A stretch of 64,000 nt of DNA from Microlunatus speluncae. GTDB lineage: Bacteria > Actinomycetota > Actinomycetes > Propionibacteriales > Propionibacteriaceae. Shown piece after piece: positions 42,150 through 51,593 of this stretch; position 1 is the stretch's first letter, and each line of letters opens with the position of its first letter. The notes beneath the pieces are model-generated. The model was not told the DNA's origin. It saw only the letters and a program-made list of their open reading frames with translations, and ran no database searches. The stretch is taken from contig NZ_VKCZ01000006.1 in NCBI RefSeq assembly GCF_009299835.1, positions 111,625 to 175,624 of the forward strand, given 5' to 3'. Both the position numbers and the translations under genes were made by a program.

Positions 42150-43816
42150 CGGGGGAAGGTGAGCAGGGTGATCGAGTGGGCGGGCAGGGTGATCTGGCCG
42201 TCGACCAGGGTGACCCGCGCCGGCGCGGAGAGGGCGACGTGATCCGGTCCGCCGATCATGTTCACCGCGAACAGGTCGGCGCCGCCGACGCCGATGGTCC
42301 GGCACTCGGCGGTGGTCGGCACCGAGTCGATCTTGCCGTCGAAGCTCAACTGGGCGGTGACGTCGGCGCCGGCCGACCGGTTGATCATCGCGACGGTCAG
42401 ACGTCCGTCCTCGGTCAGCGCGGAGGAGACGTCCAGGTCCGGCACCGCCCGGGGCATGGTCCAGTAGCCGCCGTCCGGCCGCCGGTGGGCATCGGACAGC
42501 CGGGTGTCGGTCCAGGTCGCGGCGCAGCGGGTCCGGCTCGGCGTCGGGCGGTGGCCGAAGTGGTTCTGATAGAGGTCCCAGACGTGATAGGTCGCGGTCC
42601 GCACCGAACCGTTCGGGCGTACGTTGATCAGGCCGTTCGCGTTGATCAGATTGACCGTGTTGGCCATGGTGACCGGCGCCGGCAACTGGGCCGCGCGATG
42701 GAAGGCGTGGAACACCCCCGCGTAGAACAGGGCGTCGGCCAGGGTCCGCGGGCTGTGCCGATTGACCCGCGTCGGATGATCGACTTCCTGGTCCGGCAGC
42801 TCGCGCGCCGCGATGCCGCCGTCCTCGCCTGGCTGCGGCTCCGGCCAGCTCCGCGGCTCGACGTGCCGCATGTTCCACTCGTCCATCGAGATCGCCAGCG
42901 GCCGCTCGATCCGGTGCCGCGCGGCCAGACCGTGCAGTTGCTGGGAGAACTCGACGATCGCCTGCTCGAAGAACAGGGCCTGGCCGACGACGGCTGAGAA
43001 CTCCTCGGCACTCGGGTCGACGAGATGCCGGCTCGACCCGTACAGGTGCAGTGAGAAGTAGTCGGCGACCGAGCCGAGCCCGGCGACGACCGGCTCCAGC
43101 CAGGAGTCCCGTTCGTGGCCGACCGCGATAAAGCTCAGGCTGGGATCGACGTTGCGCATGAAGCGCGCGTGCTCAACAGCGTCCTCGACGTAGCGCTGCG
43201 GGCTGCGATGCCCCATCTGCCAGCGACCGTAGACCTCGTTGCCCAGCCCCCAGTAGCGCACCCGGTACGGATCCGGGTGCCCGTCGGCGGCCCGCAGTCG
43301 GGTCAGCTCGGTGTCGCCGGCGTGGTTGGTGTATTCGACCCAGCGGACGGCGTCGTCGACGCTGCGGCAGGAGTGGGCCAGATACGGCTCCGCACCCACC
43401 GCGGCCGACCAGGCCAGGAACTCCGGAGTGCCGAACCGGTTGGACTCCTCGTTGCCCCATGCCAACTCGAGCCGGCGCGGCCGGTCGTCCCGCGGGCCGA
43501 CGCCGTCGCGCCACCAGTAGGCCGAGGTGAAGTTGCCGCCGGGCCAGCGCAGCACCGGCACCCCGAGCGCCCGGCAGTGCTCCAACACGTCGGTACGACA
43601 ACCCTGCAACGGCCCGGGTTCAGTGATCGACAACTCGGAGCCCTCGTCGAAGACCCCGCCGTCGATGTTGCCGTAGAAGGCCTGCTCCAGGAAGTGGCCG
43701 TAGACGTTCTGATCCACCGGCCGGTCGAGTGGCCGGGTGCCGACGTCGATGACAGCGGTGTCGAGGGAGGCGGTGTCGAGGGGGGACTGGCCGGTGGCGG
43801 TCACGGTGTTGATCAT
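42146..43816 (-). CDS. GH51 alpha-L-arabinofuranosidase
   Basis: A 556-residue cytoplasmic glycosidase. The catalytic acid/base is Glu194 in YWGLGNEVYG and the nucleophile Glu313 in AISMDEWN, both in the order and spacing of GH51; the substrate block LRWPGGNFTSAYWWRDGVGP is also typical. It removes terminal arabinofuranose from arabinan, arabinoxylan or arabinogalactan fragments. The ATG at 43816 follows AGGAGAG. It is last in the operon binding protein-permease-permease-GH51, so the importer probably carries arabinose-containing oligosaccharides. Confidence 0.93.
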   Translation of the reverse strand: MINTVTATGQSPLDTASLDTAVIDVGTRPLDRPVDQNVYGHFLEQAFYGNIDGGVFDEGSELSITEPGPLQGCRTDVLEHCRALGVPVLRWPGGNFTSAYWWRDGVGPRDDRPRRLELAWGNEESNRFGTPEFLAWSAAVGAEPYLAHSCRSVDDAVRWVEYTNHAGDTELTRLRAADGHPDPYRVRYWGLGNEVYGRWQMGHRSPQRYVEDAVEHARFMRNVDPSLSFIAVGHERDSWLEPVVAGLGSVADYFSLHLYGSSRHLVDPSAEEFSAVVGQALFFEQAIVEFSQQLHGLAARHRIERPLAISMDEWNMRHVEPRSWPEPQPGEDGGIAARELPDQEVDHPTRVNRHSPRTLADALFYAGVFHAFHRAAQLPAPVTMANTVNLINANGLINVRPNGSVRTATYHVWDLYQNHFGHRPTPSRTRCAATWTDTRLSDAHRRPDGGYWTMPRAVPDLDVSSALTEDGRLTVAMINRSAGADVTAQLSFDGKIDSVPTTAECRTIGVGGADLFAVNMIGGPDHVALSAPARVTLVDGQITLPAHSITLLTFPR

Positions 43817-43851
43817 CTCTCCTGGGAGCGTTCGAGTTGATTCTGATGCGG

Positions 43852-44679
43852 TCACTGTTTGACGGCCCCCGCCACGCTCTCGACGAACTGGCGTTGCAGG
43901 GCGATGAAGACGCCGATCACCGGCGCCAAGGAGATCACAGCGGCGGCGGCCAGGCCCGGATAGTCCGTACCGTATTCGCCGATGAAGGCGGTCATGCCGA
44001 CCGCGAGGGTGCGCAGATCGGGCTGGCTCAGGGTGAACACCAGCGGCAGCAGGTACGCGTTCCACGCGGCCAGGAACTGCAGGATGATCACCGTCGCGGT
44101 GACCGGCCAGGCCAGCGGCAGGAACACCCGGGCGAAGATCGTCAGCGGCCCGGCGCCGTCGATCCGGGCACATTCCTCCAGCTCCTTCGGCAGACTGCGG
44201 AAGTAGCCGGCGTAGAGCAGCGTCGCCGCCACGTGCCCGCCGGCACCGAGGCCGAAGATCACGCCCAGGTGAGTGTTCAGCAGGCCGAGCTGATCGGTCA
44301 GCTGAGTGACCGGGATGATCGTGTAGCCCTCGGGCAGAAAGAAGGTGATCAGGAACACCGCGATCAATCCCTTCTTGCCGGGGAAGTCACACCGGCCGAG
44401 GACGTAGCCGGCCAGTGCGCTGCGGATCACGATCAGCACCACGGTCCCGATCGTGATCAGCACGGTGTTGATCATGTAGTCGGAGAAGCCGACCTCGGCC
44501 CAGGCCCGGGCGTAGTTGTCCCAGACCGGCTGCTCCGGCAGCAACGACAGGCCCTTGCCGAAGATCTCCGGCTGCCGCTTCAGCGAGGCCGAGACCAGCC
44601 AGATGAACGGATAGATCCAGATCGCGCAGAAGATCAGCAAACCCAGCCCGATCAGCCAGCGGCCACGGCAACGGTTCAT
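43852..44679 (-). CDS. Sugar ABC importer permease, MalG type
   Basis: A 275-residue permease with six membrane segments, starting WLIGLGLLIFCAIWIYPF. The EAA loop is ELEECARIDGAGPLTIFARV followed by FLPL. The ATG overlaps the stop of the MalF-type gene by four bases. It sits 35 bases upstream of the arabinofuranosidase. Partner of the next two genes; the ATPase must come from elsewhere. Confidence 0.93.
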   Translation of the reverse strand: MNRCRGRWLIGLGLLIFCAIWIYPFIWLVSASLKRQPEIFGKGLSLLPEQPVWDNYARAWAEVGFSDYMINTVLITIGTVVLIVIRSALAGYVLGRCDFPGKKGLIAVFLITFFLPEGYTIIPVTQLTDQLGLLNTHLGVIFGLGAGGHVAATLLYAGYFRSLPKELEECARIDGAGPLTIFARVFLPLAWPVTATVIILQFLAAWNAYLLPLVFTLSQPDLRTLAVGMTAFIGEYGTDYPGLAAAAVISLAPVIGVFIALQRQFVESVAGAVKQ

Positions 44680-45647
44680 GCCTGCCTCCGCCGGACGGCC
44701 CGGATGCCGGCGGCCTGGGCGACGGCCAGGATCACGGTGAGCAGGCCGAACAGGACGGCGGCGGCGGAGGCGTAGCCGAGCTGCGGCACGGTCGCTTCGT
44801 AGGCGGTGCGGTAGATGAACAACTCGATCACCTCCGAGGAGTACGCCGGCCCGCCGCCGGTCAAGGTGGTGACCAGGTCGAACACGTTCAGCGCGCCGAT
44901 GATGTCGATCAAGGTGATGATCACCAGGAACGGTCGGAGCAACGGCAGGGTGATGTGCCAGAACTCCCGCACGGCACCGGCCCGGTCCACCCGGGCCGCC
45001 TCCCCCAGCTCCGGCGGGATCGTCTGCAGCGCGGCCAGCCAGTAGATCATCGTGATCCCGAGCCATTTCCAGACCCAGACGGCGACGACGGTGACCAGCG
45101 AGGTGTCGGTGTCGGCGGCGAAGTTCACCGGCGATTCCAGCAGCGCAAGCTTGATCAACGCCAGGTTGACCGGGCCGCCCGCGTCCAGGATCAGCGTGAA
45201 GACGACCCCGATGATCGCGCCGGTGGTGACCACCGGCAGGAAGATCAACGTCCGGAAGAAGCCGCGGAACGGGGTCCGCCGACTGTTCAGCACCAGGGCC
45301 AGCAGCAGCGCCCCACCGACCCGGAGCGGGACGCCGATGATCATGAACACCAGCGAGTTCCGGAAGGCGCTCCAGAACAGGTCGTCGGCCAGCAGCCGCT
45401 CGAAGTTGCCCAGCCCGATGAAAGTGCCGCGGAGCGCGAAACCGGGCCAGTCCAGAAGCGCGTACCACCAGCTCGCGACCAGCGGATAGACCGTGTAAGC
45501 GCCGTAGCCGAGCACGGTCGGCAACAGGAACAGATAGATCCACCAGCTCTGCCGCAGCCGGGTCAGAAACGGGCGTCGACCGGTGCGGCCGGCGACGGGG
45601 CCGGCGACCGTCCGGGTGCCGGCCAGCGGGGTGGTGCCGATCGTCAC
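44676..45647 (-). CDS. Sugar ABC importer permease, MalF type
   Basis: A 323-residue permease with six main membrane segments after a positively charged lead (GRTGRRPFLTRLRQSW). The EAA loop is ELGEAARVDRAGAVREFWHI then TLPLLRP. Its start overlaps the binding-protein stop by four bases and its stop overlaps the MalG-type start, so all three are coupled. Likely imports arabino-oligosaccharides, inferred from the linked GH51. Confidence 0.93.
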   Translation of the reverse strand: MTIGTTPLAGTRTVAGPVAGRTGRRPFLTRLRQSWWIYLFLLPTVLGYGAYTVYPLVASWWYALLDWPGFALRGTFIGLGNFERLLADDLFWSAFRNSLVFMIIGVPLRVGGALLLALVLNSRRTPFRGFFRTLIFLPVVTTGAIIGVVFTLILDAGGPVNLALIKLALLESPVNFAADTDTSLVTVVAVWVWKWLGITMIYWLAALQTIPPELGEAARVDRAGAVREFWHITLPLLRPFLVIITLIDIIGALNVFDLVTTLTGGGPAYSSEVIELFIYRTAYEATVPQLGYASAAAVLFGLLTVILAVAQAAGIRAVRRRQA

Positions 45648-47140
45648 TGCCGGTAGTCCTCTCCCGGCTTCCAGTCGGCGAACACCCAGTCCTCCAGGCT
45701 GACCTCGGCGCCCTTCCCGGCTGCGGCCTTGACCGCCCGTTCCCGCTCCTTGCTCATCGCATCGGACAGGGTCCGCAGCGCGCCGGCAAAGTCCCGGTTG
45801 GCGCCGGTCAGCACCGCCTGGGCGATGGTGCCGAGGTTGGGGTCGACCGGGCGCATCTCCACCAGGGCCTGGGCCACCGCCGGATTGCGTACCTGAGGTT
45901 GCGGTGCGAGCTTCACGTCCTCGGCCAGATTCTCGATGTTGGTCCGGTACGCGGGGTGGACGTCGGCCTCGGCGACCACGTCGGCCAAGATCGGCGGCTG
46001 GTCCATCGCGGCGGCCAGCTTCTTCATGAACTCCGGGTCGAGCATGGAGAACATCACGTCGGCGCCGAGCTTCGGCAGCTTCGCCTGGGCCGAGACCCAG
46101 AAGGTGCCACCGGGCGGGGCGCTGTAGATCACCGGCGGTGTGCCGCCCGGGGTGGGGATCCGCCAGACCCCGACACCGCGCTCGACCGCCTCCGGCTCCT
46201 GGACCTTCAGACCGCCGATGAACCAGGCACCCCAGGGATAGACCGTCGCCTGGCCGGCGGCCCAGCGGGACCGGGCGTCACGGGTGTCCATCGACGCCGA
46301 CGCGGGATGCACCAACCCGTCGGCCTGCAACGACATCAGGAACTCGAACGCGTCCAGGAACGGTTGATCATGGAAGACGTACTCGCCGGACTGCGGGGCG
46401 ACCGCACCGGCCGCTCCGGCCGCCATGGCGAATCGGGTGATCAATGCCTCGAGGTAGCCGGGGATCTTGCCCGGCAGCACGATCGGGGACGAGCCTTCGG
46501 GCAGCTTGGCCTTGAGGGTGCGCAGCGCGGCCCGGAAGTCGTCCCAGCTCGCCGGCGATTCGGCCGGATCCAGCCCGGCCGCTTCGAGCTGGGCGGTGTT
46601 GAGCCAGGGCGACGCGTCGTGGGTCCGGCCGCTGAAGACCGGGAACGAGTAGATCCGGCCGTCGAACCGATGGATCCCGTCCAGCAACTGATCGGCGATC
46701 GGCGACCCGGCGAGATCGACGAACTCGTCGATCGGCTGGAACCAGTCGGCGCCGACCAGCGAGGCCGGGCTGCTGTCCAGGCCGGCCAGGGAGTGCACGT
46801 CCGGCGGCTGCTTGCTGCGCCGGGCCAGTTGCAGCGCCTGCCCGAGGGCCGGCGCGTCCAGCTCGCGCCGCTCGACGGTCACGCCCGGATGCCGTTCGGC
46901 GTACGGCTGGAACAGGTCCTTGGTGAACAGCGCGGTCAACGGGCGGAACTGGTCCCACCACTGCACCGTCCCGGTCGCCGCGCCACCGCCGCTCGGCCCC
47001 GGGCTCTGGGCCGGCTCGCCGGAACCGGTGCAGCCCGACAGCAATGAACCGGCCACGGCCGCGCCGGCCAGACCGGCGGCGGACCCGAGCAGCCGGCGGC
47101 GGCTCAGCCTCGTCCGGGTGGCCGCTGGGAGTTGGCTCAT
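45644..47140 (-). CDS. Sugar-binding lipoprotein (Tat-type signal)
   Basis: A 498-residue MalE-type binding protein with a twin-arginine signal (RLSRRRLLGSAAGLAGAAV), lipobox LSGC near residue 36 and a Pro/Gly/Ser linker. Downstream blocks such as VQWWDQFRPLTALFTKDLF and YPWGAWFIGG are typical of family 1 binding proteins. First gene of the arabinofuranosidase operon, divergent from the ROK regulator. Confidence 0.92.
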   Translation of the reverse strand: MSQLPAATRTRLSRRRLLGSAAGLAGAAVAGSLLSGCTGSGEPAQSPGPSGGGAATGTVQWWDQFRPLTALFTKDLFQPYAERHPGVTVERRELDAPALGQALQLARRSKQPPDVHSLAGLDSSPASLVGADWFQPIDEFVDLAGSPIADQLLDGIHRFDGRIYSFPVFSGRTHDASPWLNTAQLEAAGLDPAESPASWDDFRAALRTLKAKLPEGSSPIVLPGKIPGYLEALITRFAMAAGAAGAVAPQSGEYVFHDQPFLDAFEFLMSLQADGLVHPASASMDTRDARSRWAAGQATVYPWGAWFIGGLKVQEPEAVERGVGVWRIPTPGGTPPVIYSAPPGGTFWVSAQAKLPKLGADVMFSMLDPEFMKKLAAAMDQPPILADVVAEADVHPAYRTNIENLAEDVKLAPQPQVRNPAVAQALVEMRPVDPNLGTIAQAVLTGANRDFAGALRTLSDAMSKERERAVKAAAGKGAEVSLEDWVFADWKPGEDYRQ

Positions 47141-47249
47141 CGGGGACCCCTTTGTTCTCGTACCGACGCCGAATGACCCCGACGCTAAGCCGCCCTCGGA
47201 CTATCTGTCAATGTCCTGTACATAAATCATGGAACGTTAGAACTTTTGA

Positions 47250-47278
47250 TTGTCGTAAATGGTGCGGTGTCCTACAGT
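47250..47278 (+). promoter_or_regulatory. Promoter of the ROK-sulfatase operon, leaderless transcript likely
   Basis: TTGTCG (47250-47255) and TACAGT (47273-47278) are 17 bases apart. Start of transcription would fall at about 47285, exactly the GTG start of the ROK gene. The preceding AT-rich stretch (GTACATAAATCATGGAACGT) probably holds the opposing promoter and the ROK operator. Confidence 0.6.
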
Positions 47279-47284
47279 GAGCGG

Positions 47285-48544
47285 GTGCAGAACCACGACG
47301 GCGGGCATCCGATGCGCCGCGATCACGAGGAGAAGGTGATCGCCGCCCTGCGCGACCTCGGGCCGCTGAGCCGGGCGGAGCTCGCGCGGCGGGTGGGGAT
47401 CTCGCGGACGACGATGTCCGACATCACCAGTGATCTGCTGGGTCGTTCCATGATCATCACGGTCGACGGCGACGATGCCACCACCAGGCCGGCGACGGTC
47501 GGCCGGGGCCGGCCGGCCACCCGGTTGGCGCTCAATCCGCGAGCCGGTCAGCTGGTCGGCATCGACTTCGGGCACCGGCGGGTGCACCTGGTCGTGGTCG
47601 ACGCCGCGCACCGGCTGGTCGCCTCCGAGATCCGGCGCTATCCGAGCGAGTCGGACTGGCCGGCGCGGGTCACCGAGGCGCTCGAACTGCTGGGCGAGCT
47701 CGGCCGACGCGACGACGTGGAGCTGGCCGGGCTGCACGGCATCGGGGTCGGTTTTCCCGGGCCGTTCTCGCCGCGGATGCCGACCTTCGACACCGATGAT
47801 CATCCGGAGACGACCCCGAGCGAGTTCGTCCGGAACCGGCTGCGGGAGCAGTACGCGGTGCCGATCATGATCGACAACAACACTCGGCTGGCCGGCCTGG
47901 CCGAGGCGGTCTGGGGCGGTGCCGAAACCGATCATCTGGTCTACGTCCGGCTGTCCGACGGCATCGGCGGCGGCCTGGTGATCGGCGGCCGTCTGGTGAC
48001 CGGGGCGGCCGGTTTCGCCGGCGAGCTGGGCCATGTGTCGGTCCGGCTGGACGGTCCCGACTGTCGCTGCGGCAAGCGGGGCTGCCTGGAGACCATCGCC
48101 TCCGTGCCGGCGATCCTCGGCCGGTGTCAGGAGCTCGGCGCCCCGGTCACCTCACTGGCCGAGCTGCGGACCGCCGTCGCCAAGGCCGACCCGCTCGTCG
48201 ATCGGGTGCTGCGGGACGCCGGGGAGGCCCTCGGCCGGGTGCTCGGCACCATGGCGATCACCCTCAACCCGGCCGAGATCGTGGTCGGCGGGGAGCTCGC
48301 CCAGCTCGCGCCCCAGCTGCTGGCGCAGGCCCAGACCATGATCAACTGGGAGCTGCAGCCGATGGCGGGCACCGAACTGAAGCTGCGGCTGGCCACGCTG
48401 GGCGACGAGGACGGCGCCCTCGGTGCGGTCGCGGCGCTGCTGCACACGTCGCCGCTGCTGGCCAACTACCCGCACCCCACCGACTCCGCTGCCGGTACGG
48501 CGGCCGATGATGATCATCAGGCCACGGATCGGGATGCATCATGA
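47285..48544 (+). CDS. ROK-family repressor of the glycan locus
   Basis: A 419-residue protein with an N-terminal winged helix (LSRAELARRVGISRTTMSDI) and a ROK domain (VGIDFGHRRVHLVVVDA, GIGGGLVIGG, zinc motif CRCGKRGCLET). The GTG at 47285 is chosen because a promoter places the RNA start there; a TTG 39 bases upstream and an ATG at 47312 are alternatives. It is divergent from the arabino-oligosaccharide importer and overlaps the sulfatase by four bases, so it should control both directions. Confidence 0.9.
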   Translation: MQNHDGGHPMRRDHEEKVIAALRDLGPLSRAELARRVGISRTTMSDITSDLLGRSMIITVDGDDATTRPATVGRGRPATRLALNPRAGQLVGIDFGHRRVHLVVVDAAHRLVASEIRRYPSESDWPARVTEALELLGELGRRDDVELAGLHGIGVGFPGPFSPRMPTFDTDDHPETTPSEFVRNRLREQYAVPIMIDNNTRLAGLAEAVWGGAETDHLVYVRLSDGIGGGLVIGGRLVTGAAGFAGELGHVSVRLDGPDCRCGKRGCLETIASVPAILGRCQELGAPVTSLAELRTAVAKADPLVDRVLRDAGEALGRVLGTMAITLNPAEIVVGGELAQLAPQLLAQAQTMINWELQPMAGTELKLRLATLGDEDGALGAVAALLHTSPLLANYPHPTDSAAGTAADDDHQATDRDAS

Positions 48545-50028
48545 CCGCCAACGTGCTGTTCCTGATGACCGACCAGCACCGGGTCGACACCCTCGGCTGC
48601 TACGGCAACGAGCGGATCCGCACGCCGAACCTCGACCGGCTCGCCGCCGGCGGGACCCGGTTCGACCGCTGGTACACCCCGACCGCCATCTGCACGCCGG
48701 CGCGGGCCAGCCTGCTCACCGGCCAGGCGCCGTTCCGACACCGGCTGCTGGCCAACGCCGAGCGCAACGTCGGCTATCTGGAGGACCTGCCGGCCGACTC
48801 GTTCAGCTTCTCCCGGGCGCTGCGCGAGCGCGGCTACAACTGCGGCCTGATCGGGAAGTGGCACACCGGGACCCGGCTCACCGCGGCCGACTTCGGCTTC
48901 GACGGGCCCGACCTGCCGGGCTGGCACAACCCGGTCGATCACGCCGACTACCTGGCCTATCTGGCCGAGCGCGACCTGCCGCCGCACAAGATCACCGACG
49001 AGATGCGCGGCACGATGCCGAACGGACGGCCGGGCAACCTGCTGGCCGCACGCCTGCATCAGCCCGTCGAAGCGACCTTCGAGGCCTACCTGGCGACCCG
49101 GACGATCGAACTGCTGGAACGGTACGCCGCTGATCATGACACCGACGGGAAGCCGTTCTATCTGGCGCTGAACTTCTTCGGGCCGCACCTGCCGTACGTG
49201 CTGCCCGATCACTACTTCGATCTCTACGATCCGGCGACCATCGAGTTGCCGGCGTCGGCGGCGGAGACCTTCGCCGGCAAGCCACCGGTGCAGCGCAACT
49301 ACAGCGCCCATTGGGCCTTCGACACGATGGCGGCCGCGGACAGCCGGAAGCTGATCGCCGCCTACTGGGGTTACGTGACCATGATCGACGAGCAACTCGG
49401 CCGGGTGCTGGACGCGGTCGACCGGCTCGGGCTGGACGATGACACGGCGATCTTCTTCACCGCCGATCATGGCGAGTTCACCGGCGCCCACCGGCTGCAC
49501 GACAAGGGCCCCGCCATGTATGAGGACATCTATCGGACGCCGGGGTTGATCAAGATCCCCGGTGCCCCGGCCGGTCAGGTCCGCGACGAGTTCGTCAGCC
49601 TGACCGACTGCACCGCGACGATCCTCGAGCTGACCGGCTGCGACCCGACGCCGGCGGTCGACTCGCGGAGCCTGGTGCCCTTGGTGCGGGGCGAGTCGCC
49701 GCGCTGGGACGACGATCTCGTCTGCGAGTTCCACGGGCACCATTTCCCCTATCCACAACGGATGCTGCGCACCGAGCGATACAAGCTGGTGATCAATCCC
49801 GACTCGGTGAACGAGCTCTACGATCTCGCCGCCGACCCCGACGAGCTGATCAACCGGCACGAGGACCCGGCCTTCGCCGACCTCCGCACCGAGCTGACCG
49901 CCCGGCTCTACCGACTGCTCCGCGATCGCGGCGACAACTTCCACCACTGGATGACCTCCATGTATCCGATCGACACGGATGACGTCCGGGACAACCCGTC
50001 GGCCAGCCGGATGGAAGCCACTCCCTGA
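48541..50028 (+). CDS. Type I sulfatase (formylglycine-dependent)
   Basis: A 495-residue cytoplasmic sulfatase without a signal peptide. The modification motif is ICTPARASLLTG, with Cys51 the residue converted to formylglycine and the required Pro53 and Arg55. Metal ligands are in LFLMTDQHR near the N-terminus and FFTADHGEF in the middle; the C-terminus has YKLVINPDSVNELYDLAADP. It cleaves sulfate esters; a carbohydrate sulfate is likely given the arabinofuranosidase and importer next door. The formylglycine-generating enzyme is not in the window. Confidence 0.92.
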   Translation: MTANVLFLMTDQHRVDTLGCYGNERIRTPNLDRLAAGGTRFDRWYTPTAICTPARASLLTGQAPFRHRLLANAERNVGYLEDLPADSFSFSRALRERGYNCGLIGKWHTGTRLTAADFGFDGPDLPGWHNPVDHADYLAYLAERDLPPHKITDEMRGTMPNGRPGNLLAARLHQPVEATFEAYLATRTIELLERYAADHDTDGKPFYLALNFFGPHLPYVLPDHYFDLYDPATIELPASAAETFAGKPPVQRNYSAHWAFDTMAAADSRKLIAAYWGYVTMIDEQLGRVLDAVDRLGLDDDTAIFFTADHGEFTGAHRLHDKGPAMYEDIYRTPGLIKIPGAPAGQVRDEFVSLTDCTATILELTGCDPTPAVDSRSLVPLVRGESPRWDDDLVCEFHGHHFPYPQRMLRTERYKLVINPDSVNELYDLAADPDELINRHEDPAFADLRTELTARLYRLLRDRGDNFHHWMTSMYPIDTDDVRDNPSASRMEATP

Positions 50029-50075
50029 TCCGAGCCCGTACCTCTTGATCTTCAAGCGAGCAAAGGAGCACGCCC

Positions 50076-51263
50076 ATGTCGACACCTCGACGGACCACCG
50101 CCCTGATCGCCGGAATGACCTTGATCATGGCCGCCGCCCTCGGCGGAGCCGGCAGTGCCGGAGCCGAGCCGAGCACCGACCCGACCAGGACCGCGGCCCG
50201 CGACCCCCAGGGAGCCCTCGGCGCGAACTTCAACGAACGCCTGCCCCTGCTCGAGTTCGACGAGTTGGAGCTCGGCCAGACCGAGTGGGTGCGCGGCTTC
50301 TACGCCATGCCGTGGGCCGACGCGCAGGCGCCCGAGGACGGTCCGGGGATCCGCAAGCTGATGATGGCCCGGGAGCGCGGCTACGGCACCGTGCTGAGCA
50401 TGAAGTTTCCCTTCTACAACGAGGCATTCCCGGCACCCGGCAGCCCCGAGCTGGCGCGGGAGCAGGAGCGCGTGACCAAGCTGCTGACCGCGGTGCTGGG
50501 CCGGGTCGATATCTTGATCATCGGCAACGAACCGTTCATCGAGAGCCGGCCGGAGGACCGGAACGAAACCCTCAACGTCTTCTACGAAACGATCACCCGG
50601 CAGGTGATCGACTATCGCCGCCGACACTGCGGCGCCGACTGCCCGACCCAGCTCTATCTGGGCGCACTGAACAACCTGCAGAAGCCCGAGCAACAGACGC
50701 CGACGACCGACCGCTGGGTCCGGTTCGCCGCGAGCGAGCCGGATCTCCTCGGCGTCGACATCCACCCGCACGTGCCGTACATCGAGGACTCCCAGCCCTT
50801 CGTCGACTACGTCCTGGCCCGGCTGCGCCCAGACCAGCGCTTCCTCGCCACGGAGTTCTCGCTGGTGCACCACTGGAAGAAGCACCTGACCGACCCCGCC
50901 CCGGCCGCCTTCCTCGCCGAATACGATCTGCCCTCGGACCTCAAGGTCTGGCAGGTGGTCGAGGCCGCCATCGCGAACCCGTTCCCGCAGGCCAAGTGGA
51001 ACGACTTCCTCGCCGCCAGCCCGTGGTACGAATCCCGCAAGAACTACGTCTGCAACCAGCTCGCCCTGTTCCGCGCCACCGGCCGCTTCGCCCTCGGCAC
51101 CTACGGCTACAAGCAGGGGCCCGAGATGGCCGAGAACTGGGGTCCCGACAAGGCCCCCTGGCTCTTCAACAGCGTTTTCGCCCCGGAGACCGTCCAACCC
51201 TGGCCCGACGGCACCACCGGCCGCGGCTACGCCTGGATCGACAACTTCCGCCGCTGCGCCTGA
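50076..51263 (+). CDS. Secreted TIM-barrel protein, possible glycoside hydrolase
   Basis: A 395-residue protein with a Sec signal (LIAGMTLIMAAALGGAGSAGA). The mature part reads like a (beta/alpha)8 barrel: WVRGFYAMPW, VLSMKFPFYN, VDILIIGNEPFIES, LYLGALNNLQKP, LLGVDIHPHVPY and RFLATEFSLVHHW. GNEP and ATEFS match the acid/base Glu and nucleophile Glu positions of clan GH-A hydrolases. AAGGAG precedes the ATG. It lies 47 bases after the sulfatase and may act outside the cell on the same glycan. No family can be named. Confidence 0.7.
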   Translation: MSTPRRTTALIAGMTLIMAAALGGAGSAGAEPSTDPTRTAARDPQGALGANFNERLPLLEFDELELGQTEWVRGFYAMPWADAQAPEDGPGIRKLMMARERGYGTVLSMKFPFYNEAFPAPGSPELAREQERVTKLLTAVLGRVDILIIGNEPFIESRPEDRNETLNVFYETITRQVIDYRRRHCGADCPTQLYLGALNNLQKPEQQTPTTDRWVRFAASEPDLLGVDIHPHVPYIEDSQPFVDYVLARLRPDQRFLATEFSLVHHWKKHLTDPAPAAFLAEYDLPSDLKVWQVVEAAIANPFPQAKWNDFLAASPWYESRKNYVCNQLALFRATGRFALGTYGYKQGPEMAENWGPDKAPWLFNSVFAPETVQPWPDGTTGRGYAWIDNFRRCA

Positions 51264-51305
51264 CCGACCCCGGGCAACGCCTCCCCGGTCCGCGACCAGG
51301 GCCTG

Positions 51306-51493
51306 ATGCGTTTCTCTACCTGTGGCGAGAAACGCACCAGCCCGAGCCCGATCCGAACGCAATTCTCTACCTGTGGCGAGAAGTTCGACCGACCTGGCCT
51401 GATCCGGGCGAATTTCTCTACCTGTGGCGAGAAACGCCCCAACCCGCGGCCCGGTCACCGGGCGATTTCTCCGCACAGGTAGGGATGCGCACC
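51306..51493. repeat. Family D repeat cluster D2 (four copies) upstream of the DUF559 gene
   Basis: Three direct copies of TTCTCTACCTGTGGCGAGAA start near 51311, 51363 and 51414, each a hairpin with loop TACCTGTGGC (the first has perfect GCGTTTCTC/GAGAAACGC arms). A fourth, inverted copy (TTTCTCCGCACAGGTAGGGA) is near 51466-51486. Spacing is about 50 bases. The cluster fills most of the 330-base gap after the secreted barrel gene. Confidence 0.85.
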
Positions 51494-51593
51494 GTCGGGA
51501 AGGCTGTGGACAGAAGGCAAGTTGTGCAAACTGGGTTGTGGACAACCCCGGTTCGGCGCTCCGCGGCGAGCCGAGTTTGTTCAGGCTGTCGGG

